From Cellulomonas alba (GTDB taxonomy: Bacteria; Actinomycetota; Actinomycetes; Actinomycetales; Cellulomonadaceae), in contig NZ_JAUCGQ010000002.1 of assembly GCF_030362835.1 (NCBI RefSeq), forward strand, positions 186,001-250,000: a stretch of 64,000 nucleotides of DNA, written 5' to 3'. The stretch's first letter is position 1; every line of letters starts with the position of its first letter. Below are positions 8,065 through 17,100 of the stretch, one piece after another. The notes beneath the pieces are model-generated. The model searched no databases, was not told the DNA's origin, and saw nothing but the letters and a program-made list of their open reading frames with translations. The position numbers and the translations under genes are program-made.

Positions 8065-8111
8065 CGGTTCCAGATTACTTCACTGGTAAATCAATCTGGA
8101 ACGACTAGGCT
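8065..8111. promoter_or_regulatory. Divergent FUSC/marR promoter with MarR operator
   Basis: A perfect 9-bp inverted repeat TTCCAGATT (8068-8076) / AATCTGGAA (8093-8101) encloses an inner TTAC (8075-8078) / GTAA (8086-8089). The left arm covers the minus-strand -10 box TAATCT of the FUSC gene (7 nt from its ATG) and the right arm abuts the plus-strand -10 box TAGGCT (8106-8111) of the regulator. A single bound dimer could block both promoters. Confidence 0.7.
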
Positions 8112-8117
8112 GTGACG

Positions 8118-8609
8118 GTGGACGCAGTCGAGCGCGCGCGGGCGCAGTGGCGGGAGCGACGGCCCGACGTCGACACGTCCGGCATGGCCGTCGTCGCGCG
8201 CGTGCTCCGGCTCGCGGCCCTGATGGCGCGCGAGCACGACGACGCGCTCGCGCGCGACGGGCTCACGACCGGCGAGTTCGAGGTCCTCGCGGCGTTGCGG
8301 CGCGCGGACCGCCCGCTGCGCGCGCACGAGGTCGCGACGGTGACGTCGAGCCCGGGGGCGACGCTCACCAAGCGGCTCGACCGGCTCGGCGCCGCGGGGC
8401 TCGTCGAGCGGCGCACGCTCGAGCGCGACCGGCGTGGCGTCCTCGTCTCGCTCTCGGACGAGGGCCGCGCGCTGGTCGACGCGGTGCTCCCCGGCCACGC
8501 CGGCCGCGAGGCTGCCGTGCTCGCCGACCTCAGCGACGACGAGCGCGCGACCCTCGCGTCGCTGATCGCCCGCGTGCTCGCGACGGCCGAGCGGGGCCCC
8601 GCGTCCTGA
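8118..8609 (+). CDS. MarR-family transcriptional regulator
   Basis: A winged-helix repressor of about 163 residues. It shows the MarR fold: N-terminal helix with VVARVLRLAALMAREHDDALA, the HTH DRPLRAHEVATVTSSPGAT with recognition helix LTKRLDRLGAAGLVER, the wing LERDRRGVLVSLSDEGRALV and the C-terminal dimer helix. I prefer the GTG at 8118 to that at 8112, since the -10 box TAGGCT ends at 8111 and leaderless genes here start 6-7 nt after the box. It probably represses the divergent FUSC exporter and itself, released by the exported compound or an analogue. Confidence 0.9.
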   Translation: MDAVERARAQWRERRPDVDTSGMAVVARVLRLAALMAREHDDALARDGLTTGEFEVLAALRRADRPLRAHEVATVTSSPGATLTKRLDRLGAAGLVERRTLERDRRGVLVSLSDEGRALVDAVLPGHAGREAAVLADLSDDERATLASLIARVLATAERGPAS

Positions 8610-8680
8610 TGCCGCGCCCGGCGGCCGGCGATCGGTGGGTCGACGGGTGCGTCGGCCGTCGCGCGGCGAGGATGGGACGC

Positions 8681-9664
8681 ATGCCCGAGCCCGATGCCCG
8701 CGTGGCCGTCTACATCGACTTCGACAACATCGTCATCTCCCGGTACGACCAGACGTTCCGCCGCGGCGAGTGGCAGCGCGACGGGGCGCGGCACCACGCC
8801 ATGGACGACGCCGCCGACCCCGTCGGGCGCAAGCTCGCCGAGGCGCGCGTCGACGTCGGCGCCCTGCTCGACTACGCGTCGTCCTTCGGGTCGGTCGTCG
8901 TCAGCCGCGCCTACGCGGACTGGTCGCTGCCGGCCAACGCCGCGTACCGCGGCCAGCTCGTCGACCGCGCGGTCGACCTCACGCAGCTGTTCCCGGTGAC
9001 GGCGGGGGTCAAGAACGGCGCCGACATCCGGCTCTCGGTCGACGTGGTCGAGGACCTCTTCCGCCTGCCGGACCTCACGCACGTCGTGGTCGTCGCGGGC
9101 GACTCGGACTACATCGCGCTCGCGCAGCGCGCTCGCCGGCTGGGGCGGTACGTGGTCGGGATCGGCGTCGCGGGGTCGACGAGCCGCGCGCTGATGGCGG
9201 CGTGCGACGAGTACGCCGACTACGGCGAGCTCGTCGACGTGCCCGAGCTCGCCGACGAGGCGGACGACGCGGACGACGGCGACGACGCGGACGACACTGC
9301 GGCGCCAGGCGGTGGCGAGGCGCCCGCGAGCGGGACGCCCGGACCGGAGGCCGGTGCCGGACCCGACGCGGGCGCGCCGGACGGGAGGAGCGCGGCGCGC
9401 CCCACGGCGGGGAAGGCCGCACAGCGTGCCGCGTCCCAGCTGCTCGTGCGCGCGATGCGGCTGATCCACGACCGCAAGCCCGACGACGTCTGGCTGTCGT
9501 TCGGCGAGGTGAAGAACCAGATGCTGCGGATGGACCCGGCGTTCAGCGAGAAGCCGCTCGGGTTCGGCTCGTTCAGCGACTTCGTGGCCTCGCGCGGTGG
9601 GCTCGTCGAGACCAGCCCGAAGCGCGGGACGACGCAGCCGGAGATCCGGCTGCGGGCGCGCTGA
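8681..9664 (+). CDS. NYN-domain ribonuclease-like protein with C-terminal OST-HTH/LOTUS domain
   Basis: The N-terminal half (residues 1-190) is a NYN domain, a PIN-like metal-dependent RNase fold: VYIDFDNIVISRYD, VVVSRAYADWS, KNGADIRLSVDVVEDLF and VVVAGDSDYIALAQRARRLG supply the acidic residues. After a disordered Asp/Gly-rich linker (about residues 190-250) comes an OST-HTH/LOTUS-like domain (AMRLIHDRKPDDVWLSFGEVKNQML to GTTQPEIRLR) that in other proteins binds RNA. The architecture suggests RNA binding plus cleavage; target RNA unknown. A -10-like GAGGAT ends 7 nt before the ATG, so the mRNA is likely leaderless. Confidence 0.85.
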   Translation: MPEPDARVAVYIDFDNIVISRYDQTFRRGEWQRDGARHHAMDDAADPVGRKLAEARVDVGALLDYASSFGSVVVSRAYADWSLPANAAYRGQLVDRAVDLTQLFPVTAGVKNGADIRLSVDVVEDLFRLPDLTHVVVVAGDSDYIALAQRARRLGRYVVGIGVAGSTSRALMAACDEYADYGELVDVPELADEADDADDGDDADDTAAPGGGEAPASGTPGPEAGAGPDAGAPDGRSAARPTAGKAAQRAASQLLVRAMRLIHDRKPDDVWLSFGEVKNQMLRMDPAFSEKPLGFGSFSDFVASRGGLVETSPKRGTTQPEIRLRAR

Positions 9665-9875
9665 CCTGGGCCGTTGGTCCGTCGAACGGCTGGCCGCGGC
9701 CGAGGAGCCTGAGCCGCGAGCGTCCGCCGTCGCCACCCGCTGCGGTGAGGCGGCCCGGGCTCCCGCCGGGCGCGGTCGGTCGCGGGGACCGGTCGCGCCC
9801 GGCGTTCTGCCCGTCTCCGCGCGCGAGGCGGTCCGTGCGCGGAGACGATGTGCTCGTGCCCTCGAGGGAACCCGC

Positions 9876-10856
9876 ATGACGCAGGCCGACCCGCGCACGG
9901 GCGCGGACCTCGTCGGTGCGTACCTGCGGGCGGTCGTGGACGACCTGCTCGCCGCCGACCCGCTGATCCGCGCGGACGAGCCCGACGCGGTGCACAAGGC
10001 GCGCGTCGCGACGCGGCGGCTCCGCTCGGCGCTCCGCACCTTTCGCGGCGTGCTCGACCGCACCGCCACCGACCCGCTGCGCGCCGAGCTGCGGTGGTGG
10101 GGCGGCGTGCTCGGCGGGGCACGCGACCGCGAGGTCCAGCGCGACCGCGTCCGGGCCGTGCTCGACGGCCTCGCGCCCGAGCTCGTCGTCGGGCCGGTGC
10201 ACGCGCGCGTCACCGCGGAGCTCGACGCCGGCTACCACCTCGCTCGCGCGGCGGTGGTGCAGCTCATGGACCACGCGCGTTACGGAGAGCTGGTGGACGG
10301 GCTGCGGGCGCTCGCGGACGCGCCGCCGTTCACCGAGCGTGCCGAGCGGTCGGCGGCCACGATCGCGCGCCGGGCGTGCCGGTCGACGTGGCGCCGCGCG
10401 CGGCGGGCCCACCGGGTGGTGGACGAGCGGGTCGCGGCGCTCGAGGAGCCCTGGCTCGAGGGCGACGAGGATCTCTGGACGGCCGACCCCGCCGAGCCGG
10501 AGAACGCGGGGCCTGACGCGACCGACCCGGACCTCGCCACGGCGATCCACGAGCTGCGCAAGGCCGCGAAGGCGGCGCGGTACGCCGGCGAGGCGTGCGC
10601 ACCCGCGCTCGGAGACGCGGCGAGCGCGTACGCGTCCGCATTCGAGGCGCTCCAGGACCTGCTGGGCGCGCACCACGACGCGGTGGTGCTGCACGGTGTG
10701 TTCCGCGACATGGGCATGCGCGCGCACCTCGACGGGGAGAACGGGTTCACGTACGGGCTCCTCGTCGGCCTCGAGCGGGCGCGGGCGCAGGGCGCGGTCC
10801 GGGACCTGCCCGATGTGTGGCGCGTGGCACGGCGCGAGCGCGTGCGGCGGCACTGA
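9876..10856 (+). CDS. CHAD domain-containing protein
   Basis: CHAD proteins are alpha-helical and bind inorganic polyphosphate through conserved histidines and basic residues. The 326-residue protein shows DAVHKARVATRRLRSALRTF near residue 40, the classic N-terminal CHAD motif, and the repeated half ATAIHELRKAAKAARYAGE near residue 225, with LLGAHHDAVVL after it. No CYTH domain is attached, so it is a stand-alone CHAD protein. GAGGGA lies 5 nt before the ATG. A 211-nt gap separates it from the NYN gene; I see no clear feature in that gap. Role in polyphosphate granules is inferred. Confidence 0.9.
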   Translation: MTQADPRTGADLVGAYLRAVVDDLLAADPLIRADEPDAVHKARVATRRLRSALRTFRGVLDRTATDPLRAELRWWGGVLGGARDREVQRDRVRAVLDGLAPELVVGPVHARVTAELDAGYHLARAAVVQLMDHARYGELVDGLRALADAPPFTERAERSAATIARRACRSTWRRARRAHRVVDERVAALEEPWLEGDEDLWTADPAEPENAGPDATDPDLATAIHELRKAAKAARYAGEACAPALGDAASAYASAFEALQDLLGAHHDAVVLHGVFRDMGMRAHLDGENGFTYGLLVGLERARAQGAVRDLPDVWRVARRERVRRH

Positions 10857-10907
10857 CCCCGGCCCCCGGCCCGGGCCGTCGGGTTCCGGCGCCCTAGCCT
10901 GGGGCGA

Positions 10908-11276
10908 GTGACGGAACGCTACGAGCACCGCCGGACAGGCGACCGCGAGCTGCTGGGCTGGCTTCGCGCCGAGGGCGACGACTACGTCGCGGTCGACCTG
11001 CTCGGCCGCGAGCTGACCGACGCGGTCGACTGGCCGACCGCCGAGGAGGCGCTCGACGCGCGCGGCCTGCGCTGGCTGTCGGACCTGTGGCAGCTACGGC
11101 TCGACGACGGCTCGGTCGAGCGGGTCCGGATCGTCGAGGTGCGGCCCGACGACCGCGTCGTCGTGAAGCGCGACGATCTCGGCGCCGTGGGGGCGGAGCA
11201 GGTGGTGCACGTGCTCCCGTTCCCGGCGCCGGCGGCGCTGCAGCCGTTCGCGGGCGACCCGCACGTGCTCGGCTGA
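10908..11276 (+). CDS. Hypothetical protein, 122 residues
   Basis: I do not recognise this protein. It is small, acidic and soluble, with no signal peptide or membrane segment. It appears built of beta strands with a DDYVAVDLLGRELTDAVDW segment, a WLSDLWQLRLDDGSVERVRIVEVRPD segment and a Pro-rich end. Codon usage matches the neighbours, which supports it being real. The GTG start follows a -10-like TAGCCT (10895-10900) by 7 nt, in keeping with other leaderless genes here. It stands alone between the CHAD gene and the small secreted protein gene. Confidence 0.75.
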   Translation: MTERYEHRRTGDRELLGWLRAEGDDYVAVDLLGRELTDAVDWPTAEEALDARGLRWLSDLWQLRLDDGSVERVRIVEVRPDDRVVVKRDDLGAVGAEQVVHVLPFPAPAALQPFAGDPHVLG

Positions 11277-11281
11277 CATCT

Positions 11282-11318
11282 TGAGGAAGTCCTGAGGTGG
11301 GGTGGAGGGCCGGCTGAG
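11282..11318. promoter_or_regulatory. Tandem TGAGG repeats, candidate OmpR-type regulator sites
   Basis: TGAGG occurs at 11282-11286, 11293-11297 and 11314-11318, i.e. with spacings of 11 and 21 bp, one and two helical turns. Direct repeats at such spacing are typical binding sites for OmpR-family response regulators. They lie 64-100 nt upstream of the small secreted protein gene, and an OmpR-family regulator is encoded two genes on. Confidence 0.35.
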
Positions 11319-11381
11319 GTGGGTCCGGTGCACTCGTGCCGAGCGTCGGGGAGAGCCCCGCGCCAGGACCCGGGAGCAGCG

Positions 11382-11801
11382 ATGCAGATCACGAAGAAGC
11401 GGGTGCTCGTCACGTCGGCGGCCGCGGCCGTCGCCCTCGTCTCCGCGGTGGCGCTGTCCGCCGCGACGGACGCGTCGGCGTCGGCCGGCGGGCAGCAGGC
11501 CGCCGCCACGGCGCAGAAGACGCCGGACCGCCCGCCGCACCAGGCGGCCACCGTCAAGACGGACGCGGCGTCGGCCCAGGACGTCGACGCCTTGACCCTG
11601 CCGTCGACGATCCGCCAGCTCGCGCAGTCGCTCGGCGTGTCCCAGGACGCGGCGAGCACGGCGGCCGCGGGGCTGCGGGCGTCGGAGCACGGCGACGGGC
11701 TGGACCCGCGCAGCGCCGAGTTCGCGGCAGTCGCCGACCAGCTCGGCGTCAGCACGTCGGATCTCGTCGGCGCGATCAACACGATCAAGTCGGAGGGGTG
11801 A
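11382..11801 (+). CDS. Small secreted/periplasmic-type protein of unknown function
   Basis: The 139-residue product begins with a Lys-rich tip and hydrophobic core (KKRVLVTSAAAAVALVSAVAL) ending at an Ala-rich cleavage region, i.e. a Sec signal peptide. The mature part is Ala/Gln-rich and disordered up to about residue 75, then two similar short helical repeats follow: LAQSLGVSQDAASTAAAGL and FAAVADQLGVSTSDLVGAI, which look like a duplicated helix-hairpin segment. No catalytic motif is seen. It sits just before an MprAB-like two-component system (50-nt gap) and has tandem TGAGG repeats upstream, so it may be a target or partner of that system. Confidence 0.75.
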   Translation: MQITKKRVLVTSAAAAVALVSAVALSAATDASASAGGQQAAATAQKTPDRPPHQAATVKTDAASAQDVDALTLPSTIRQLAQSLGVSQDAASTAAAGLRASEHGDGLDPRSAEFAAVADQLGVSTSDLVGAINTIKSEG

Positions 11802-11850
11802 TCCGCCGGGTGATGCCTCCGCGGCCGCGCGGCGGTCGGAGAATGAGCCC

Positions 11851-12519
11851 GTGCTGATCCTCGTCGCGGAGGACGACCCGGGAGTCGCGGCGTCGCTCCG
11901 GCACGCGCTGACCCGAGACGGTCACCGCGTGCTGGAGGCGCCGGACGGTGCGGCCGCGCTCGCGCAGATGCAAGCGCGGCCGGACCTGCTCGTGCTCGAC
12001 GTGCTGATGCCCCGGATGGACGGGCTCGAGGTCTGCCGGCGCCTGCGCGCGTCCCGCGACCGGACGCCGATCCTCATGCTGACCGCGCGTGACCTCGTCG
12101 AGGACCGCGTCGCCGGGCTCGACGCCGGGGCGGACGACTACCTGGTGAAGCCGTTCGCGCTCGACGAGCTCCGCGCCCGCGTGCGCGCGCTGCTGCGCCG
12201 GCACGGCGGCCAGGACGACGTCCTCGAGCTCGCCGACCTGCGGATGGACACCGCCTCTGCCACGGTCACGCGCGGGGCGCGGGAGATCGCGCTGACCCGC
12301 ACCGAGTACGCGCTGCTCGAGCTGTTCCTGCGCCGGCCGGGTCGCGTGCTCGCGGGCGACCAGGTGGTGGAGCTCGTCTGGGGCTACGACGGCTACACCG
12401 GGCGGCAGACGCTGTGGGTGCACCTCAGCAGCCTGCGCGGCAAGCTCGAGGCCGCGGGCGAGCCGCGGCTGCTGCACACGGTCCGCGGCATGGGGTACGT
12501 GCTCCGGGAGGCGCGGTGA
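11851..12519 (+). CDS. OmpR/PhoB-family response regulator (MprA-like)
   Basis: The 222-residue cytoplasmic DNA-binding regulator has a receiver domain with acidic pair EDD (residues 7-9), phosphoacceptor D50 in LLVLDVLMPRMDG, LTAR threonine and K in DDYLVKPF. The C-terminal winged helix runs from about residue 125 with REIALTRTEYALLELFLRRPGRVL and the closing LHTVRGMGYVLR. It overlaps the kinase start by 4 nt (GTGA), so both proteins are made together. The GTG start lies 6 nt after a -10-like GAGAAT, in line with a leaderless transcript. MprA-like by pattern; the stimulus is unknown. Confidence 0.94.
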   Translation: MLILVAEDDPGVAASLRHALTRDGHRVLEAPDGAAALAQMQARPDLLVLDVLMPRMDGLEVCRRLRASRDRTPILMLTARDLVEDRVAGLDAGADDYLVKPFALDELRARVRALLRRHGGQDDVLELADLRMDTASATVTRGAREIALTRTEYALLELFLRRPGRVLAGDQVVELVWGYDGYTGRQTLWVHLSSLRGKLEAAGEPRLLHTVRGMGYVLREAR

Positions 12520-14024
12520 ACCTCCGCTCGCGGCTCGGCGTGCTGTCCGCGGTGACGGCGGCGGCCAGCACGCTCGCCGTGTCGGCCGCGCTCCTCGTCG
12601 CCGACGCCCGGGCCGCGGTGCCGCGGGCAGACGCCAGCCTCGTCGCGGCCGCGGCGCAGTCCGACCAGGTGGCGCGCGCCGTCAAGAGCCGGAGCGACGG
12701 CCCGGACGCGGCGATCGCGCTCGACAAGCCGCTCACGGTCGGGGACGTCACGCTCGAGCTGCTGCCGTCGGCTGCGGCGGCCGCCGACGCGGGCACGAGC
12801 ACGATCGCGGGCCGGCTGACCGCGCAGGACGTCGAGGCGGTGCGCGGCGGGCAGGCGGTCGCACCCGACTGGCGGACGGTGGACGGCGCGCGCTACCGGG
12901 TGCACCTGACCCCCTTCGGCGCGAGCGGCGGCATGGTGGTCGCGGTGTGGCCCGCGTCGGCCGGCGCGCGCGCCGAGCGGGAGCTCGCGCTGCGCCTCGG
13001 TCTGCTGGTCGTCGTGGCCGCGCTCATCGCGGGCCTGCTCGGGCGCGCCGTCGCGCGTCGCGCGCTCGCTCCCGTCGCCCGCCTGCAGGCCACCGCCGAG
13101 CAGATCACCGCGACGGGCGACCTCGGGCGGCGCATCCCCGTCACCGAGGCGGACGAGGTCGGCCGCCTGACGGCCACCGTCAACGCGATGCTCGCGAGCC
13201 TCGAGGTGTCGGTGACGGCGCAGCGCCAGCTCGTGGCCGACGCGTCGCACGAGCTGCGCACGCCGCTGACCGTCCTGCGGACCAACCTCGACCTGCTCGC
13301 CGAGCCGCCGGCCCTCGACGACCCCGAGGCGCCCGAGCTCGTGGCTCAAGCCCGGCGTCAGGTCACCGAGCTCACCGAGCTCGTCGCCGACCTCGTCTCG
13401 CTCGCGCGGTACGGCCGGACGCCGCAGGCACCCCAGGACGTGCGGCTCGACGAGGTCGTCGCGTCGGTCGTGGCGCGGCAGGGGGACCGGACCGACCGGC
13501 ATCCCGTGGTGCTGGACCTCGCGCCGACCGTGGTGCGCGGCGAGCCGGAGGCGCTCCAGCGGCTGGTGTCGAACCTCGTCGCGAACGCGATCGCGTGGAG
13601 CCCGCCGGGCGCTCCCGTCACCGTGCGGCTGCGCGACGGGCGGCTCGACGTCGAGGACGCAGGGCCCGGCATCCCCGACGCGGACCTGCCGCACGTGTTC
13701 GAGCGGTTCTACCGCTCGCCGGCGGCACGCTCGAAGCCGGGCTCGGGCCTCGGGCTCGCGATCGTCCAGCAGGTCGCGGAGTCGCATCGGGGCACGGCCG
13801 GCGTGACGTCGTCGCCCGGCGGCTCGACGTTCACCGTCGAGCTGCCGACGGTCGACGGGCAGGCGACCGCGCCCGCGTCGGACGCTTCCGCGTCCGACGA
13901 GGACGGGACGGCGCGGGCCGCGCGGGACGCGGTCGGGTCGACGCCCGACGGTCGCGCGCCGGGGTCCGGCGAGGCCGGGTCGAGGCAGCCCGGTCCGAGA
14001 GCGGACGAGCGCGAGCGCGCCTAG
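12516..14024 (+). CDS. Membrane sensor histidine kinase (MprB-like)
   Basis: The 502-residue kinase is the partner of the preceding response regulator. A first membrane segment covers residues 5-28 (LGVLSAVTAAASTLAVSAAL), an extracytoplasmic sensor of about 120 residues follows, then a second segment (LALRLGLLVVVAALIAGLL), a HAMP linker, a dimerisation domain with the phosphoacceptor His in SHELRTPLTVLRTN near residue 245, and a HATPase domain with NLVANAIAWSPPG, DAGPGIPD and GSGLGLAIV. The last 55 residues are Asp/Ala/Gly-rich and probably disordered. The sensed signal is not known. Confidence 0.94.
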   Translation: MNLRSRLGVLSAVTAAASTLAVSAALLVADARAAVPRADASLVAAAAQSDQVARAVKSRSDGPDAAIALDKPLTVGDVTLELLPSAAAAADAGTSTIAGRLTAQDVEAVRGGQAVAPDWRTVDGARYRVHLTPFGASGGMVVAVWPASAGARAERELALRLGLLVVVAALIAGLLGRAVARRALAPVARLQATAEQITATGDLGRRIPVTEADEVGRLTATVNAMLASLEVSVTAQRQLVADASHELRTPLTVLRTNLDLLAEPPALDDPEAPELVAQARRQVTELTELVADLVSLARYGRTPQAPQDVRLDEVVASVVARQGDRTDRHPVVLDLAPTVVRGEPEALQRLVSNLVANAIAWSPPGAPVTVRLRDGRLDVEDAGPGIPDADLPHVFERFYRSPAARSKPGSGLGLAIVQQVAESHRGTAGVTSSPGGSTFTVELPTVDGQATAPASDASASDEDGTARAARDAVGSTPDGRAPGSGEAGSRQPGPRADERERA

Positions 14025-14158
14025 GCGCCGGCGCCGCGGCGGGGCCGTCGAGCACCCGGACCGGGTGATGACGCCCGCTCGCCCGCCTCGCGACGATCGA
14101 GGTCGCGGGGGACCGGCGCGCGTCATGGGGGACGGGCGACTCTGCGCGGGAGGTCGTC

Positions 14159-17100
14159 ATGCCGTCACCTGTCTCCGTCCAGGACTACGACGCGGTGCTC
14201 TTCGACCTCGACGGCGTGCTGACGACGACGCGCACGGTGCACGCGGCGGCGTGGAAGCGGATGTTCGACGAGTTCCTCCAGCAGTGGGACGCGGACCACG
14301 GCACGACCTCGCCGCACTTCGACGACCGCAGCGACTACGCCGCGTACGTCGACGGCAAGGCGCGCGAGGAGGGCGTGCGGTCGTTCCTCGCGTCGCGGGG
14401 CATCGTGCTGCCGCCCGGGGCGCCGGACGCGCCGCCCGAGGAGGTCTCGTGCTGGGGGCTCGGCAACCGCAAGCAGCTGCTCGTGGAGGACGAGCTCGAG
14501 CGCAACGGCGTGGAGGCGTTCCCCGGCTCGGTCGCGTGGGTGCGCGAGCTGCGCGAGGCCGGGCTGCGGACGGCGGTGGTGTCGAGCAGCCGCAACTGCG
14601 CGACGGTGCTGGAGTACGCGGGCATCGCGAACCTGTTCGACGCGCGCGTCGACGGCGAGACGATCCTCGAGCTCGGACTGCCCGGCAAGCCCGCGCCGGA
14701 CGGGTTCCTCGAGGGTGCGCGCCGCCTCGGTGTCGACCCCACGCGGACGGTCGTGGTCGAGGACGCGATCGCCGGCGTCGAGGCGGGGCACGCGGGCGGC
14801 TTCGGGCTCGTCATCGGCGTCGACCGCGACGACCACGCGGACGAGCTCGCCGCGCGCGGCGCCGACCTGGTGGTCGCCGACCTCGCGGAGCTCGTCTCCG
14901 ACCCGGAGGAGGACGTCCACCGCGCCGGGCCGCCGAGCCGCCGCCTCGTCGAGGCCGCGCGGCGCATCCTCTCGTCGTCGGGCGACTACCCGCCGGACCG
15001 CTGGCGCATCGTCGAGCGGGCGTACAACCCCGACTTCGTGCCGCAGACGGAGACCCTCTTCGCGCTCTCGAACGGCTACCTCGGCATCCGCGGGGCGTTC
15101 GAGGAGGGCGAGCCCGTCTCGGCCCCCGCGACGCTGCTCAACGGCTTCCACGAGACCTGGCCGATCGTGTACCCGGAGCGCGCGCACGGCTTCGCGAGCG
15201 TCGGCCAGACCATCCTGCCCGTGCCCGACGGCACGACCGTGCGGCTGCTCGTGGACGACGACCCCGTGACGTGCGCGCGAACCGAGGTGCGCACGTTCGA
15301 GCGCGCGCTCGACATGCGCCGCGGCGTCGTCGAGCGCACGGTCGAGTACCAGCTGCGCGACGGCCGGCGCTTCCTGGTCCGCACGCAGCGGCTGGTGTCG
15401 CTCGTCCAGCGCCACCTGGCCTGCCTGCGGTACGAGATCACCGCGCTCGACGCGCCCGCGCACGTCGTGCTGTCGTCCGAGCTCGTCACGCCGCTGGACG
15501 ACCCGGCCCCGGAGGTGTCGTTCGACCCGCGCCGGACCCGCCCGGTCGACGGCGCGCTCGACCTCGTGCACGAGCGGCGGGACGGCGCACGCGTCGTCCG
15601 CGCCTACCGGACGCCGAGCAGCGGCCTCACGGTCGCGGCCGGCATGGACCACGACCTCGACGGCGGGCTGGCCCACCTCGTCACGCGCGTCGACGGGGCC
15701 GGTGCGCACGTCGTGCTCGAGGCGGACCTCGAGGTCGGCGTCCCGGTCGGCTTCACCAAGTGGCTCGCGTACCACTACGGCTCCGAGGACGGCCCGGCGC
15801 TCGCGGACCGGGCGCAGCTCACGCTGTTCCGTGCGCGCCGGGACGGGCACGTCGAGGTCGTCGCCGCCCACGAGCGCGCGGTCGCGGAGTTCTGGGCCCG
15901 CAGCGAGATCGTGTGGGACGGCTCGCCGATGGCGCAGCAGGCAGCGCACCTCAACCAGTTCACGCTGATGCAGGCGTCGCTGCGCAGCGAGGGGCACGGC
16001 GTGCCGTCCAAGGGGCTGACGGGCACGGGCTACGAGGGCCACTACTTCTGGGACACCGAGGCGTACCTCCTCCCGTTCCTCATCCACACCTCGCCCGACG
16101 TCGCGCGCAGCCTGCTGATGCACCGCATCCGGATGCTGCCCGCCGCCCGGCGCCGCGCCGCCGAGGTCGGGTGCGCGGGCGCCCTGTTCCCGTGGCGCAC
16201 GATCAACGGCCACGAGGCGTCGGCGTACTACGCCGCGGGAACGGCGCAGTACCACATCGACGCCGACGTGGCGTACGCGTTGCACCAGTACGTCGAGGTC
16301 ACGGGCGACACCGACCTCCTGGTCCGCCACGGCGCGGAGCTGCTCGTCGAGACCGCGCGGATGTGGGCGGCGCTCGGCTTCTTCTCCGACCGGCACGACG
16401 GGAGGTTCGTGATCAACCGGGTCACCGGGCCGGACGAGTACTCGACGGTCGTCGACAACAACCTGTTCACGAACCTCATGGCGGCCGAGAACCTGCGCAT
16501 CGCGGCCGACGCCGTCGTGCGCCTGCGGGACGAGTTCCCGGACGACTACGCGCGGCTCGTCGCACGCGTCGACCTGCGCGACGGCGAGGAGGCCGCGTGG
16601 CGCCGCGCCGCCGAGCAGATGCACGTGCCCTACGACGAGCGGGCCGGCGTGCACATGCAGGACGACGGGTTCCTCGACCAGCCGCCGTGGGACTTCGCGG
16701 GGACGCCGGCGGACAAGTACCCGTTGCTGCTGCACTTCCACCCGCTCGTCATCTACCGGCACCAGGTGATCAAGCAGGCCGACGTCGTCCTCGCGACCGT
16801 GCTCCTGCCCGAGCGGTTCACGGCTGAGGAGCGGCGCAGGATCTTCGAGTACTACGACCCCCTGACCACGGGGGACTCGTCGCTGTCGGAGTGCATCCAG
16901 GCGATCGCGGCGATCGACGTGGGCAAGTACCGCAGCGGCGAGGAGTACCTGGTCGACGCCGCGGCGATCGACATCGCGGACCGCGCCGGGAACCTGCACG
17001 ACGGCGTGCACGTCGCGTCCGCGGGCGGCACGTGGATGGCCGTGGTGCAGGGCTTCGCGGGCTACCGGTGGCGGGGCACGCGGTTCGCGCCGATGCTGCC

